A stretch of DNA of 64,000 nucleotides, taken from positions 806,001 through 870,000 of the forward strand of contig NZ_MTHD01000001.1 of assembly GCF_001956855.1 (NCBI RefSeq). Direction: 5' to 3'. This DNA comes from Azonexus hydrophilus. Its GTDB lineage: Bacteria > Pseudomonadota > Gammaproteobacteria > Burkholderiales > Rhodocyclaceae. The number at the start of each line of letters is the position of its first letter. The stretch's first letter is position 1. The translations under genes were made by a program, and so were the position numbers. The notes below the pieces were generated by a model, which was not told the DNA's origin, did no database searches, and saw nothing but the letters and a program-made list of their open reading frames with translations. Positions 44,515-53,521 of this stretch are shown here, one piece after another.

Positions 44515-45300
44515 CTATTGACCGGCGGGTAGCGCAAATCCCAGCATCGCCCGCAGTGCATAGTCATAGAGTGCCTGCAGGGGAACAGCAAGATAGTTCA
44601 GGCTGAGTGCGACGCCAGCAAATCCTCCCATCAGAGTCAATGGAAAGCCAAGGGCGAAGAGGTTTAGTTGGGGTGCGGCCTTGGTCAGGACCCCCAGTGC
44701 CACATTGGTGATCATCAGTGCAATTAGCACCGGTAGGGCCAAGAGCAATCCTGCCGAAAATATCTTGCTGCCGAGTTCGGTCAAGTTGCGCCAGCTATTG
44801 GGTGACAAGGCTTCAGGTCCGACTGGAATGGCGTGAAAGCTCTGGGCAAGGGTCGAGACATAGAGCAGGTGCCCGTCAAGTGACAGAAACAGCAGCAACG
44901 CCAGCAAGCCGATGAATTCGGCGAGGACGGGTGTCTGAGCGCCTTCCAAAGGGTCGTAGAAGGTGGCAAAACCAAGACCCATCTGGAATCCGATGAACGT
45001 GCCGGCCATGTCGATGGCAGCAAATACGACGCGTGCGGCAAATCCCATGGCGATCCCGATCAGGATCTGTTGGCCGAGTATCCAGAGGCCGGCCAGTGAT
45101 GCGGGTTGAACCGCAGGCATTGGGGGAAGCGCCGGTGCGATGGCGATGGTGATTCCCAGTCCGAGTATCAGTCGTGTCTGCCTGGGTATGCCGGCGGTAC
45201 TCCAGAGCGGTGCGGTCGCAATAAGCCCGAGTATCCTTGCCAGCGGATAGGCGTAGAAAGCAATCCAGGCGTCGATTTGCGTCGTGCTGATATTCAGCAT
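44515..45300 (-). CDS. fliR: Flagellar export gate protein FliR
   Basis: 261-aa integral membrane export-gate protein. Several long hydrophobic helices and the family segments DMAGTFIGFQMGLGFATFYD and VLIALMITNVALGVLTKAAP are visible. Last gene of the fliF-fliR operon. Its stop lies 2 bp from the stop of the convergent flg-operon lipoprotein, with no terminator between them. Confidence 0.96.
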   Translation of the reverse strand: MLNISTTQIDAWIAFYAYPLARILGLIATAPLWSTAGIPRQTRLILGLGITIAIAPALPPMPAVQPASLAGLWILGQQILIGIAMGFAARVVFAAIDMAGTFIGFQMGLGFATFYDPLEGAQTPVLAEFIGLLALLLFLSLDGHLLYVSTLAQSFHAIPVGPEALSPNSWRNLTELGSKIFSAGLLLALPVLIALMITNVALGVLTKAAPQLNLFALGFPLTLMGGFAGVALSLNYLAVPLQALYDYALRAMLGFALPAGQ

Positions 45301-45301
45301 C

Positions 45302-45571
45302 TTAGCCGATCAATTGTGGAATGCTGCCAAAAAGTCGCTGGATATAGTCCATCATGTATTGCAGCATCCATGGGCCAAAAAGTATCAGGACCAGGAATAT
45401 CCCCACCAGCTTGGGTACAAACTGCAGCGTTGCTTCGTTGAGCTGGGTAGCGGCTTGGAAAATGCTGACGATCAGGCCTACTACCAAAGCTGTCAGTAGC
45501 ATGGGTGCCGCCAACATCAGGGTTGTTTCGATGGCTTGGCGGCCGATTTCCATGACAGTGCCTGGGGTCAT
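45302..45571 (-). CDS. fliQ: Flagellar export gate protein FliQ
   Basis: 89-aa two-helix membrane protein of the export gate. MEIGRQAIETTLMLAAPMLL and VGLIVSIFQAATQLNEATLQ are diagnostic for FliQ. It overlaps fliP by 4 bp and fliR starts 1 bp after it, in the canonical fliPQR order. Confidence 0.97.
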   Translation of the reverse strand: MTPGTVMEIGRQAIETTLMLAAPMLLTALVVGLIVSIFQAATQLNEATLQFVPKLVGIFLVLILFGPWMLQYMMDYIQRLFGSIPQLIG

Positions 45572-46314
45572 ATGTTGAAACTCTGAACAAGTGAACCAAT
45601 GATCAGATGCCAGCCGTCGACCAGGACAAAAAGCATCAGCTTGAATGGCAAGGCAACCATGATTGGCGACATCATCATCATGCCCATCGACATCAGGATG
45701 CTGGCTACCACCATATCGATGATCAGGAAGGGGATGAACAGGACGAAACCGATCTGGAATGCTGTTTTGAGTTCACTGATGACGAAGGAGGGAATCAGGA
45801 TGCGCAGGGGAACATCCTCCGGTTTCTCGATATTGGTGATCCGGGCGACCCCGGCGAACATCGCGATATCGGCTTCTCGTGTGTGCTTGAGCATGAACGC
45901 GCGCAGTGGCTCGATGGTTCGCTCGCCTGCCTGCATGACATTGATCCGGTTTTCCGATAGCGGAACGTAGGCTTCCGTATAAATGCGGTCGAGTGTCGGC
46001 GACATGATGAAAAAAGTCAGAAACAGCGACAAGCCGACAATGATCTGGTTGGGTGGCGCAGTTTGGGTGCCCATGGCATGACGGAGCAGCGAGAGCACGA
46101 TGATGATCCGGGTGAAGCTGGTCATCATCAGCACTGCTGCCGGGATGAAAGTCATCGCCGTCAGCAGCAGCAGTGTCTGAATGGTCAGGCTGTAAGTCGT
46201 GCCACCGGCGCCGGCGGGTGTGCTGGTAAAGGCCGGCAGTGCGGCTTGGGCCAAAACCTGGGTGCTGAAGAACAGCAGTCCCGGGAGCAGTGCCTTTACT
46301 ACTTTATTCCGCAT
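45568..46314 (-). CDS. fliP: Flagellar export gate protein FliP
   Basis: 248-aa export-gate protein with a cleavable signal peptide (ending VLAQA), followed by TLLLLTAMTFIPAAVLMMTS and FTRIIIVLSLLRHAMGTQ, and a conserved PSFVISELKTAFQIGFVLFI segment. It overlaps fliO upstream by 11 bp and fliQ downstream by 4 bp. Confidence 0.98.
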   Translation of the reverse strand: MRNKVVKALLPGLLFFSTQVLAQAALPAFTSTPAGAGGTTYSLTIQTLLLLTAMTFIPAAVLMMTSFTRIIIVLSLLRHAMGTQTAPPNQIIVGLSLFLTFFIMSPTLDRIYTEAYVPLSENRINVMQAGERTIEPLRAFMLKHTREADIAMFAGVARITNIEKPEDVPLRILIPSFVISELKTAFQIGFVLFIPFLIIDMVVASILMSMGMMMMSPIMVALPFKLMLFVLVDGWHLIIGSLVQSFNI

Positions 46315-46723
46315 TGCTGCGCCGCTCCCGGATTGTCTTGAGCCATTCGGAAAATGGCGGAGGTGTGTGGCTATCGTCTGCCTGCGTCTGATTTATATCC
46401 AGCCCCTTGGGCAGTGTGTGTAGAGTGCGGATTTGTCCGGGTACGATGCCAATGACCAGCCAGTTATCCTCGACTTCGACCAGCACGATACGCTCCTTGG
46501 GGCCGAGCGCGATGCCACTGATGACGCGCATGTTGCCCTGGCCGAACATCTTTCCACCGGAAACCTTGCGCGCTGCCCAGGTTGCACCTAACAGCAGTCC
46601 GACAATCAGCAGTAGCGCCAGTGTCGCCTGTAGATAAGTGCCGGCAGGAATCCCCGGGGCAGGGTTGTCGGCGGCCTGTAGGGAGAGTGGCAAAAGGAAG
46701 AGGAGAAGGGCGGTGCGCGGCAA
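46304..46723 (-). CDS. fliO: Flagellar export accessory protein FliO
   Basis: 139-aa membrane protein assisting FliP assembly. A signal-like N-terminus, one transmembrane helix (LQATLALLLIVGLLLGATWA) and a cytoplasmic SH3-like domain (GPKERIVLVEVEDNWLVIGI) match FliO. No ATG fits; TTG at 46723 gives the usual N-terminus. A 98-bp gap to fliN is the largest inside the cluster and holds no clear promoter. Confidence 0.9.
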   Translation of the reverse strand: MPRTALLLFLLPLSLQAADNPAPGIPAGTYLQATLALLLIVGLLLGATWAARKVSGGKMFGQGNMRVISGIALGPKERIVLVEVEDNWLVIGIVPGQIRTLHTLPKGLDINQTQADDSHTPPPFSEWLKTIRERRSNAE

Positions 46724-46821
46724 GTTGATTGGCTGGAGTGTTGGCTAGGAGCGCTATCTTAAACCCAAAAGCCCTGCCTCAGCGTTCTTGCGGTCGACGC
46801 CGCCCACGAGCCATTTTTCTA

Positions 46822-47259
46822 TCAGCGATTGATTTTCCGCATGCGCTCGGATGGCGTGATGATATCCGTCAGGCGGATACCAAACTTGTCGTTGACGACG
46901 ACAACTTCGCCCTGCGCAATAAGCGTGCCGTTGACCAGCACATCCATTGGCTCGCCGGCCATGGCATCAAGCTCGACGACCGAGCCATGGGCCAGTTGCA
47001 GGAGGTTTTTGATGGTGATCTTGGTCCGGCCGAGTTCGACGGTAATCTGGACCGGGATGTCCAGAATCATGTCGAGTTCGTTCATCACGCCGCCTGCAGC
47101 CATCGCGCCGCCGAAGGAGGGGAAAATGTCGGCAGGCTGGGCCGCTGCGGCGGCCGGGGCTGCGTCGATGGGTACCTGTTCAGCCATGGCAGCAGCCCAG
47201 TCGTCTTCGCTGATCTGTTCTTCCGCTGCGTTTTCGATGTTTTCCATTTCGTCAGACAT
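46822..47259 (-). CDS. fliN: Flagellar motor switch protein FliN
   Basis: 145-aa C-ring protein. The acidic/Ala-rich N-terminus is variable; the C-terminal SpoA domain (MILDIPVQITVELGRTKITI, LLQLAHGSVVELD) is conserved. The ATG at 47259 overlaps fliM by 8 bp; an upstream extension of the frame lies within fliM and is not conserved. Confidence 0.97.
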   Translation of the reverse strand: MSDEMENIENAAEEQISEDDWAAAMAEQVPIDAAPAAAAAQPADIFPSFGGAMAAGGVMNELDMILDIPVQITVELGRTKITIKNLLQLAHGSVVELDAMAGEPMDVLVNGTLIAQGEVVVVNDKFGIRLTDIITPSERMRKINR

Positions 47260-48268
47260 TCTTTTCTCCCATCGCGGGCTCACCGGCATTGATTTCAGGT
47301 GGCGTGGCAATGAATTTTTCCACACGCAGTGCGTACTGGCCACTTTGCTGGCCGTAGGTGCATTCCATCAGGGGGACATTATCCACCAGTGCTTCGATGC
47401 GCTGCGGGATGTTGATCGGGATGACGTCGCCTGGCTTGAGTTTCAGTATCTCACGTAGCGAAACCTTGCCTGATCCGAGTTGGGCAACGATTTCGACTTC
47501 AGCGCCCTGCAACTGCTTGCGCAGGGTTCCAATCCAGCGCTTGTCGGTGGATAACTGATCGCTTTGCATCGTGCTGTAGAGCAGGTCGCGAATCGGCTCA
47601 AGCATCGAATAGGGGAAGCAGATGTGCATGTCTGCTGTCGCACCACCGAATTCCAGGGTAAACGACGTTGAAACAACGATTTCCGAAGGCGTGGCGATGT
47701 TGGCGAACTGCGAATTCATTTCCGAGCGAATGTACTCGAAATGAATGTCGTAAACGGGTTTCCAGGATTTTGAATACTCGCCGAAAACGACGCCCAGCAA
47801 CCCCTGAATGATGCGTTGTTCAGTAGCTGTGAAATCCCGACCTTCAACCCGGGTGTGGAAGCGTCCATCACCACCAAACATGTTGTCGACCACCAGGAAG
47901 ACCAGGTTCGGGTCGAAGACGAACAGTGCAGTACCGCGCAGTGGCTTGGCGGCAACCAGATTCAGATTGGTCGGAACGACCAGGTTGCGGATGAATTCGC
48001 TGTATTTCTGCACGCGGATCGGGCCGACCGAAATTTCCGCGTTGCGGTGCATGTAGTTGAACAGGCCAATGCGCAGATAGCGGGCAAACCGCTCGTTGAC
48101 CAGCTCGAGCGTCGGCATGCGGCCGCGGACGATGCGTTCCTGGGTGCCCAGATTGTAGGCACGAATCCCCGCATCGTCGCCGCCACCTTCCTCTGGCTCG
48201 TCAGTCTCCCCGGTGACGCCCTTGAGCAGGGCATCAACCTCGTCCTGGGAGAGAAAATCGCCGGCCAT
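47252..48268 (-). CDS. fliM: Flagellar motor switch protein FliM
   Basis: 338-aa C-ring protein. The N-terminal CheY-P-binding peptide LSQDEVDALL is intact, followed by the middle domain (RYLRIGLFNYMHRNAEIS) and a C-terminal SpoA domain. It is the motor target of CheY-P produced by the two CheA modules in this window. fliL lies 6 bp upstream, fliN overlaps downstream. Confidence 0.98.
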   Translation of the reverse strand: MAGDFLSQDEVDALLKGVTGETDEPEEGGGDDAGIRAYNLGTQERIVRGRMPTLELVNERFARYLRIGLFNYMHRNAEISVGPIRVQKYSEFIRNLVVPTNLNLVAAKPLRGTALFVFDPNLVFLVVDNMFGGDGRFHTRVEGRDFTATEQRIIQGLLGVVFGEYSKSWKPVYDIHFEYIRSEMNSQFANIATPSEIVVSTSFTLEFGGATADMHICFPYSMLEPIRDLLYSTMQSDQLSTDKRWIGTLRKQLQGAEVEIVAQLGSGKVSLREILKLKPGDVIPINIPQRIEALVDNVPLMECTYGQQSGQYALRVEKFIATPPEINAGEPAMGEKNV

Positions 48269-48274
48269 GGCTCC

Positions 48275-48838
48275 TTACTGGATGATGAAGGAGGTGAACA
48301 ATACGGATACGACGGGACCTTCCGAGGGAACGAGTTCTCCTCGCTTGTTCTTGGTCGGCGGATTGATGCCGCCATTGATCTCGTCCATGATTTCAGTCGC
48401 CAGCTTTTCCTTGCCTTCCTTCGGCTGCAGTTCCGAGGCTTTCTTGCTCGATAGCAGCAAGGTCACGTTGTTCCGGATACGCGGCATCAGCAAGGCCAGC
48501 TGAGCCTGTGATTCGGGGGTGTCCAGTTCGAGGGAAAGTGCTACCTGCAGGTACTGATCGCCAACCTCCGGAACAAGATTCACGGTAAACGGGTCAAGAT
48601 TCACAAATGTTGGCGGAAGCGCGTTGTCCTTTTTCTTGGCAGGTTTCTTGACGGTTTCCTCTGCAACTTCATCTTCGTCTAGTTCTTCATCATGGTTGCT
48701 ACCCATCAACAGGAAGGCAGCGGCACCGCCTCCAACAAGCAGCAGGAGGACGAGTACGATGATGATAATCAACAGTTTCTTGCTTTTCTTCGGGGGGGCG
48801 TCTGCCCCGTCGTCGGCTGGCTTTGCATCCTTGGCCAT
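48275..48838 (-). CDS. fliL: Flagellar basal body-associated protein FliL
   Basis: 187-aa single-pass membrane protein that supports stator function. A Lys-rich N-terminus, one helix (LLIIIIVLVLLLLVGGGAAA), an acidic linker and the periplasmic domain (TFVNLDPFTVNLVPEVGDQY) are typical. It is at the start of the switch/export half of the fli operon, 24 bp after fliK. Confidence 0.96.
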   Translation of the reverse strand: MAKDAKPADDGADAPPKKSKKLLIIIIVLVLLLLVGGGAAAFLLMGSNHDEELDEDEVAEETVKKPAKKKDNALPPTFVNLDPFTVNLVPEVGDQYLQVALSLELDTPESQAQLALLMPRIRNNVTLLLSSKKASELQPKEGKEKLATEIMDEINGGINPPTKNKRGELVPSEGPVVSVLFTSFIIQ

Positions 48839-48862
48839 GCTTCTCCCTTTCTAGGTTCGAGT

Positions 48863-49888
48863 TCAGGCAAACAGATCAACTAGACCCCTGCCCCGCTGGA
48901 CAGGAAGGCCCGCAATGCCGGAATCTGCGTGCTTATCCGGTGAAAGTATAGCGTCTTCACTGGAGGAGCGGGGGGTATCGCCGAATTGCGACGATGCGGC
49001 CTGCTGCTGTTGCTGCTGAGCTTGCGAACCAACATTGGCCTGTCCAAGATTGATGCCGGCACCAGACAGCATTTCACGCAGGCGCGGCATTGCATCTTCA
49101 AGCGCCTGGCGGACTTCCTGATGGGCGGTAACAAAATGGGCCGACATCTGGTCGCCATTCAAGCTGATATTGATCTGGATTGGGCCGAGTTGCGCTGGGC
49201 TGATGTTGATCTGGGCATTTTGAACGTCTCCACGTGCCAGCCAGACGACGCGCTCACCGAGTTGTTGTGCCCAGCGCGGATCGTGCAGCGGGGTGGCGAT
49301 GCTTTGCTGGTTGTCGCTACGCATCGTGTTGTTGGTACGCTCCTGCGCCGCCAGGGTATTGGCGAAGTTTGTCGGGGTCGTGGGTTGGTTCTCGCCGGCA
49401 ACTTTTGCCGCTTCGCCGCTACCGAGCAGTGCTTCTGCAGCTTGGGCGCGTGGTGACAGCAGGGCAGCAATGGATACGCCCGGGTTCTGAGGCTGTTTGT
49501 CCGTTGCGCCGAGTTGTGCGCCGATTGGTGCATCGAAGCTGCGCTTGTTGTTGACGTCGGATTGTTCGGCTTTGCCAGTGGGACGGGTGGCCAGGGTGTC
49601 GAATAGTGCAATGGCACTCAGCGGCGTAGTGTCAGTTTCTTCGTCCCGTGTCTTACCAAGCAGCTCCTCTTGTGCATCTTCTACGTCTGTGCCGGGAAGA
49701 GGGAGCGGCTGTTCTCCCGAGATGCCGGGGATAGGCTGGCTGAGATCAATGAGTTGTCCGGCCAGCAATGCCGCAAAATCGCCTGCCGCCAGTTCCGATG
49801 TCGGGCCGCCCCAAGAGGTGCTGCCGGATGCTGCCGTGGTTTTGCTGCCGCCAGACAGGGGTACGGTGGGGGTGACAGTGATAGCCAT
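48863..49888 (-). CDS. fliK: Flagellar hook-length control protein FliK
   Basis: 341-aa molecular ruler. A variable N-terminal half is followed by the conserved C-terminal switch domain, with ARGDVQNAQINISPAQLGPI and VTAHQEVRQALEDAMPRLRE. It acts on FlhB to change export specificity. Located between fliJ and fliL in the normal order. A second FliK-like gene is encoded at 59788-60888. Confidence 0.94.
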   Translation of the reverse strand: MAITVTPTVPLSGGSKTTAASGSTSWGGPTSELAAGDFAALLAGQLIDLSQPIPGISGEQPLPLPGTDVEDAQEELLGKTRDEETDTTPLSAIALFDTLATRPTGKAEQSDVNNKRSFDAPIGAQLGATDKQPQNPGVSIAALLSPRAQAAEALLGSGEAAKVAGENQPTTPTNFANTLAAQERTNNTMRSDNQQSIATPLHDPRWAQQLGERVVWLARGDVQNAQINISPAQLGPIQINISLNGDQMSAHFVTAHQEVRQALEDAMPRLREMLSGAGINLGQANVGSQAQQQQQQAASSQFGDTPRSSSEDAILSPDKHADSGIAGLPVQRGRGLVDLFA

Positions 49889-49947
49889 CTTGTTTCCTGG
49901 GTCGAGGTTGCTTGCTTGTTGAAAAGCAAGCAGCGTGCCCGGATTTT

Positions 49948-50403
49948 TCAGTTGTTTCGACCCTCCGGGTCGGTAGCGTATTTTCTTGCAGAAAACTCAT
50001 CGAGCAGTTTTTGCTCGCGTTTTTCCTCGCGCTGCTTTTCCTTGGCATCGTGTCGAAGTGATAGCGTATCAATGGCCTTGAGGCGAGTGTTTTGCTCTTT
50101 CCAGTGCTGTTGACCGTGCAGGGTGTTGTTTTCGGTTTGTTGAACCACCCTTGTTTGCTGCTGGATGGCTTCGTCAATACGGCCAAGAAAATCCTGATAG
50201 TTGGCCAGAACCTGGCGGGTCATGCCCTGGGCGATCGCGTCGCGTAGTTTGTCGGCGTATTCGGCGCGATATTGTTCAAGCATCTGCAGGCGGCTCTTTG
50301 CATTTTGTTCCGCGGCGATCAGTTGGCCGAGTTTGCGTGTTGCCTCGTCCGTACGGTTCTGCATCAATTCGAGCAGGGGTTGAAGCGTGAATGGCTGGCT
50401 CAT
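49948..50403 (-). CDS. fliJ: Flagellar export protein FliJ
   Basis: 151-aa coiled-coil protein that connects the FliI ATPase ring to FlhA. It is almost entirely charged helix (LELMQNRTDEATRKLGQLIA, YADKLRDAIAQGMTRQVLAN). Follows fliI by 7 bp. Identity rests on length, coiled-coil character and its place after fliI. Confidence 0.93.
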   Translation of the reverse strand: MSQPFTLQPLLELMQNRTDEATRKLGQLIAAEQNAKSRLQMLEQYRAEYADKLRDAIAQGMTRQVLANYQDFLGRIDEAIQQQTRVVQQTENNTLHGQQHWKEQNTRLKAIDTLSLRHDAKEKQREEKREQKLLDEFSARKYATDPEGRNN

Positions 50404-50410
50404 GGCTTAG

Positions 50411-51829
50411 TTAGTTGAATAGTCCAGCGAGATGGGCGACGCTCGATGGAAAGTCGGATTTTTCATTCAGTTTTTGCTGCAGGAAGGCTTCCATGCGTGG
50501 ATACATGGCGATCGATTGATCGAGTACCGGATCGGAACCCGGGGCGTAGGCACCCACAGCGATCAGATCGCGCGAGCGCTGGTAGCGGGAAAAGAGTACT
50601 TTGAAACGCCGGATGTGCTCGAGTTGCGAGTTTTCGATCAGGTTGACCATGGCCCGGCTGATCGATTGCTCAATGTCGATTGCTGGATAGTGGCCGGCAT
50701 CAGCCAGCGTCCGGGTCAGCACGATGTGACCGTCCAGGATTGCGCGTGCCGAGTCGGCAATCGGGTCTTGCTGGTCGTCGCCCTCGGCAAGGACGGTATA
50801 AAAGGCGGTAATCGAGCCACCGCCATCCTGGCCGTTGCCGGCTCGCTCGACCAGTTGTGGCAGGCGGGCGAATACCGATGGTGGGTAGCCGCGGGTTGCG
50901 GGTGGTTCGCCGATGGCCAGCGCAATTTCCCGTTGTGCCATGGCGTAGCGCGTCAGCGAGTCCATGATCAGGAGTACGTGGCGTCCCTGATCGCGGAAGT
51001 GCTCGGCAATCGTCGTTGCATAGGCGGCACCCTGCAGGCGCATCAGTGGGCCTGTATCGGCCGGGGCGGCGACGACGACGGCTCGTCGCATGCCCTCTTC
51101 GCCGAGAATGTGCTCGATGAACTCTTTGACTTCGCGGCCACGCTCGCCGATCAGTCCGACAACGATGACTTCGGCTTCGGTATAGCGGGCCATCATGCCA
51201 AGCAGCACGGATTTGCCGACGCCGGAGCCGGCGAACAGTCCCATGCGTTGTCCGCGTCCTACCGTCAGCAATGAATTGATGGCGCGAATTCCGACGTCCA
51301 GTGGCTGTTCGATGGCTGCCCGGCTCATCGGGTTGATCGGACGGCTTTGCAGTGGCCGTGCCTGGCTCGCACGCAACGGTCCTTTGGCGTCGAGTGGCCG
51401 GCCAACGCCATCCAGCACACGACCCAGCACCTCGTCGCCGACGGGGACTTGCTTTGCTCGATCAATGGCGCGCCGCTTCATGTGGCCAGGCTGGTCAACC
51501 TGAGGTGGCGGGTTGGGGGCGTCGAAGGGCACCACTCGCGCGCCGGGGGCGAGTCCGAAGACTTCGTCTGAGGGCATTAGGTAGAGTTTTTCACCTGCAA
51601 AACCAACAACTTCAGCCTCGACGGGGGCGCCGCTGGTCGGGTAGATGCGGCACGTGCTGCCCAATGGCAATTTCAGACCAGATGCTTCCATGACCAGCCC
51701 GTTGATGCGGGTGAGCCGGCCACTGGGCCAGATCGCCTGGGCATTGCCGGCGGCATGCTGGCAATTTTCAAGGAATCTGTTCCAGCGTGCCTGGTGGCTG
51801 TCGTGTGTATCGTTCAGCGAATCAGCCAT
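50411..51829 (-). CDS. fliI: Flagellum-specific export ATPase FliI
   Basis: 472-aa hexameric ATPase of the flagellar export apparatus. P-loop [11 protein letters not shown], Walker B-type [11 protein letters not shown], and [19 protein letters not shown] are intact and closely match the family. Its start overlaps the end of fliH by 16 bp, and FliH regulates it directly. Confidence 0.98.
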   Translation of the reverse strand: MADSLNDTHDSHQARWNRFLENCQHAAGNAQAIWPSGRLTRINGLVMEASGLKLPLGSTCRIYPTSGAPVEAEVVGFAGEKLYLMPSDEVFGLAPGARVVPFDAPNPPPQVDQPGHMKRRAIDRAKQVPVGDEVLGRVLDGVGRPLDAKGPLRASQARPLQSRPINPMSRAAIEQPLDVGIRAINSLLTVGRGQRMGLFAGSGVGKSVLLGMMARYTEAEVIVVGLIGERGREVKEFIEHILGEEGMRRAVVVAAPADTGPLMRLQGAAYATTIAEHFRDQGRHVLLIMDSLTRYAMAQREIALAIGEPPATRGYPPSVFARLPQLVERAGNGQDGGGSITAFYTVLAEGDDQQDPIADSARAILDGHIVLTRTLADAGHYPAIDIEQSISRAMVNLIENSQLEHIRRFKVLFSRYQRSRDLIAVGAYAPGSDPVLDQSIAMYPRMEAFLQQKLNEKSDFPSSVAHLAGLFN

Positions 51830-52518
51830 TGCTCTGGATCAACGCCAATGGCTTCGAGAACCCTTTTCCAGCGGGTTTCCAGACTGGCGTCTACCTCGCT
51901 GTGACCTGCTTTCAGGATACAGCCACCGGGACTGACTGTACTGTCCGGAGCCAGATGAATGCTGCCTTGCGTGCTCATTTCGGCGATCCCTTCGCGGAGG
52001 CTCTCGATATCCTCGGGGTTGGCATGCAGGGTGATGTTGCCATGGTGCAGGGGCAATGCTTGCAGGGCTTCGCGAATCACCGGCAGTAGCATTTCGCGGC
52101 GAGCCTTCAAGGTGCTGCCGATAACCAGCGAGGCAACTTCCAGTGCGAGATCGAGCGTCTGTTCGGCGACGACCTGGTCGATTTCAGCCAGAGCATCCCT
52201 GAAATTTGCGGTCAACTCTGCCATGCGGGCAATTCCCAAGTCGCGGTCTGCCTGCATCGCTGCTTCGGCAGCCTTTCGTCCTTCCTCCAGCCCGGCCTGG
52301 AATCCTTCGTTGCGTGCCTGCTCATGAATTTGCTCGATGTCTTCCGCTGTTGGCAGATTGAGCGGGCCACTGACCGGCTCGCCCTCCTGCTGCGGCTCGG
52401 CCTCTTCTGGTTCTGGTGGCTGCGGTGCTGGTTCGGGCGCCGCCGGCGCCGCATCGAACGCATTGGCCTGCCAGCGTTGGTAAGCTGCCAGTTGTTCCTT
52501 GGGGATGACACTGGACAT
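51814..52518 (-). CDS. fliH: Flagellar assembly protein FliH
   Basis: 234-aa regulator of FliI. A Pro/Glu-rich N-terminus is followed by a helical region with small-residue repeats ([15 protein letters not shown]) and a C-terminal domain similar to V-ATPase subunit E ([20 protein letters not shown]). Sits between fliG (4-bp gap) and fliI (overlap). Confidence 0.95.
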   Translation of the reverse strand: MSSVIPKEQLAAYQRWQANAFDAAPAAPEPAPQPPEPEEAEPQQEGEPVSGPLNLPTAEDIEQIHEQARNEGFQAGLEEGRKAAEAAMQADRDLGIARMAELTANFRDALAEIDQVVAEQTLDLALEVASLVIGSTLKARREMLLPVIREALQALPLHHGNITLHANPEDIESLREGIAEMSTQGSIHLAPDSTVSPGGCILKAGHSEVDASLETRWKRVLEAIGVDPEQWLIR

Positions 52519-52522
52519 GGCG

Positions 52523-53521
52523 TCAGATCATCTGCTCGCCACCGGCACCACCGAGGACGATCTGGCCTTCGTCGGCCAGGCGCCGGACGATCTTGAGGAT
52601 TTCCTTCTGCTCGGCTTCGACTTCCGAGAGGCGAACGGGGCCTTTCGACTCCAGGTCTTCGCGCAACATTTCGGCGGCACGCTGCGACATGTTCTTGAAA
52701 ATCTTCTCGCGCAATTCCGGCGAAGCCCCCTTCAAGGCCAGGACCAGCGAATCGGACTGCACTTCGCGCATGATCATCTGGATCGAGCGATCGTCGATTT
52801 CCATCAGGTTCTCGAAAACGAACATCTCGTCGAGAATCTTCTGGGCAAGATCGGGGTCGTATTCGCGGATGGCATCAACTACTGAGGTTTCGTTGGCCGT
52901 GCCGATGAAGTTCAGGATTTCGGCGACCGTCCGTACGCCACCCATGGCGGTGCGCTTGACACTGGTTGATCCGGACAGGATGCGCAACATGGCCTCATTC
53001 AGTTCGCGCAAGGCTGCCGGCTGGATACCCTCCAGGGTAGCGATGCGAAGTACGACGTCGTTGCGCAAACGCTCGGTGAAATGGTTGAGGATTTCGCTGG
53101 CGTGGTCGTGTTCAAGGTGCACCAGGATTGTTGCGATGATTTGTGGGTGCTCATTCTTGATAAGATCGGCGACGGTTTGCGCATCCATCCATTTGAGGCC
53201 TTCAATGCCTGAGGTCTCGCCACCTTGCAGGATGCGGGAAATCAGATTGGAGGCCTTGTCATCACCCAGTGCCTTGGTCAGCACCGAACGGATGTAATTG
53301 TCCGTGTCCACGTGAACGGCCGCGTGCTCTTCGGCGTCTTTGTGGAATTCGTCGAGGACGGCTTCAACTGCGGCACGTGGCACAGTTTTCAGTGCTGCCA
53401 TCGCATGGCCGAGCTTCTGGACTTCGCGCGGACCGAGATGCTTTAGCACCTCGGCAGCGTGATCCTCACCCAGCGCGATCAGTAGCGTCGCGCTTTTTTC
53501 CAGTCCGTCGTCAGCCGGCAT
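52523..53521 (-). CDS. fliG: Flagellar motor switch protein FliG
   Basis: 332-aa rotor protein that contacts the stators. N-terminal FliF-binding domain (KSATLLIALGEDHAAEVLKH), middle domain with the EHPQ motif (NEHPQIIATILVHLEHDHAS) and C-terminal torque helix with charged residues (DDRSIQMIMREVQSDSLVLA) are all intact. It overlaps fliF by 11 bp. Confidence 0.98.
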   Translation of the reverse strand: MPADDGLEKSATLLIALGEDHAAEVLKHLGPREVQKLGHAMAALKTVPRAAVEAVLDEFHKDAEEHAAVHVDTDNYIRSVLTKALGDDKASNLISRILQGGETSGIEGLKWMDAQTVADLIKNEHPQIIATILVHLEHDHASEILNHFTERLRNDVVLRIATLEGIQPAALRELNEAMLRILSGSTSVKRTAMGGVRTVAEILNFIGTANETSVVDAIREYDPDLAQKILDEMFVFENLMEIDDRSIQMIMREVQSDSLVLALKGASPELREKIFKNMSQRAAEMLREDLESKGPVRLSEVEAEQKEILKIVRRLADEGQIVLGGAGGEQMI

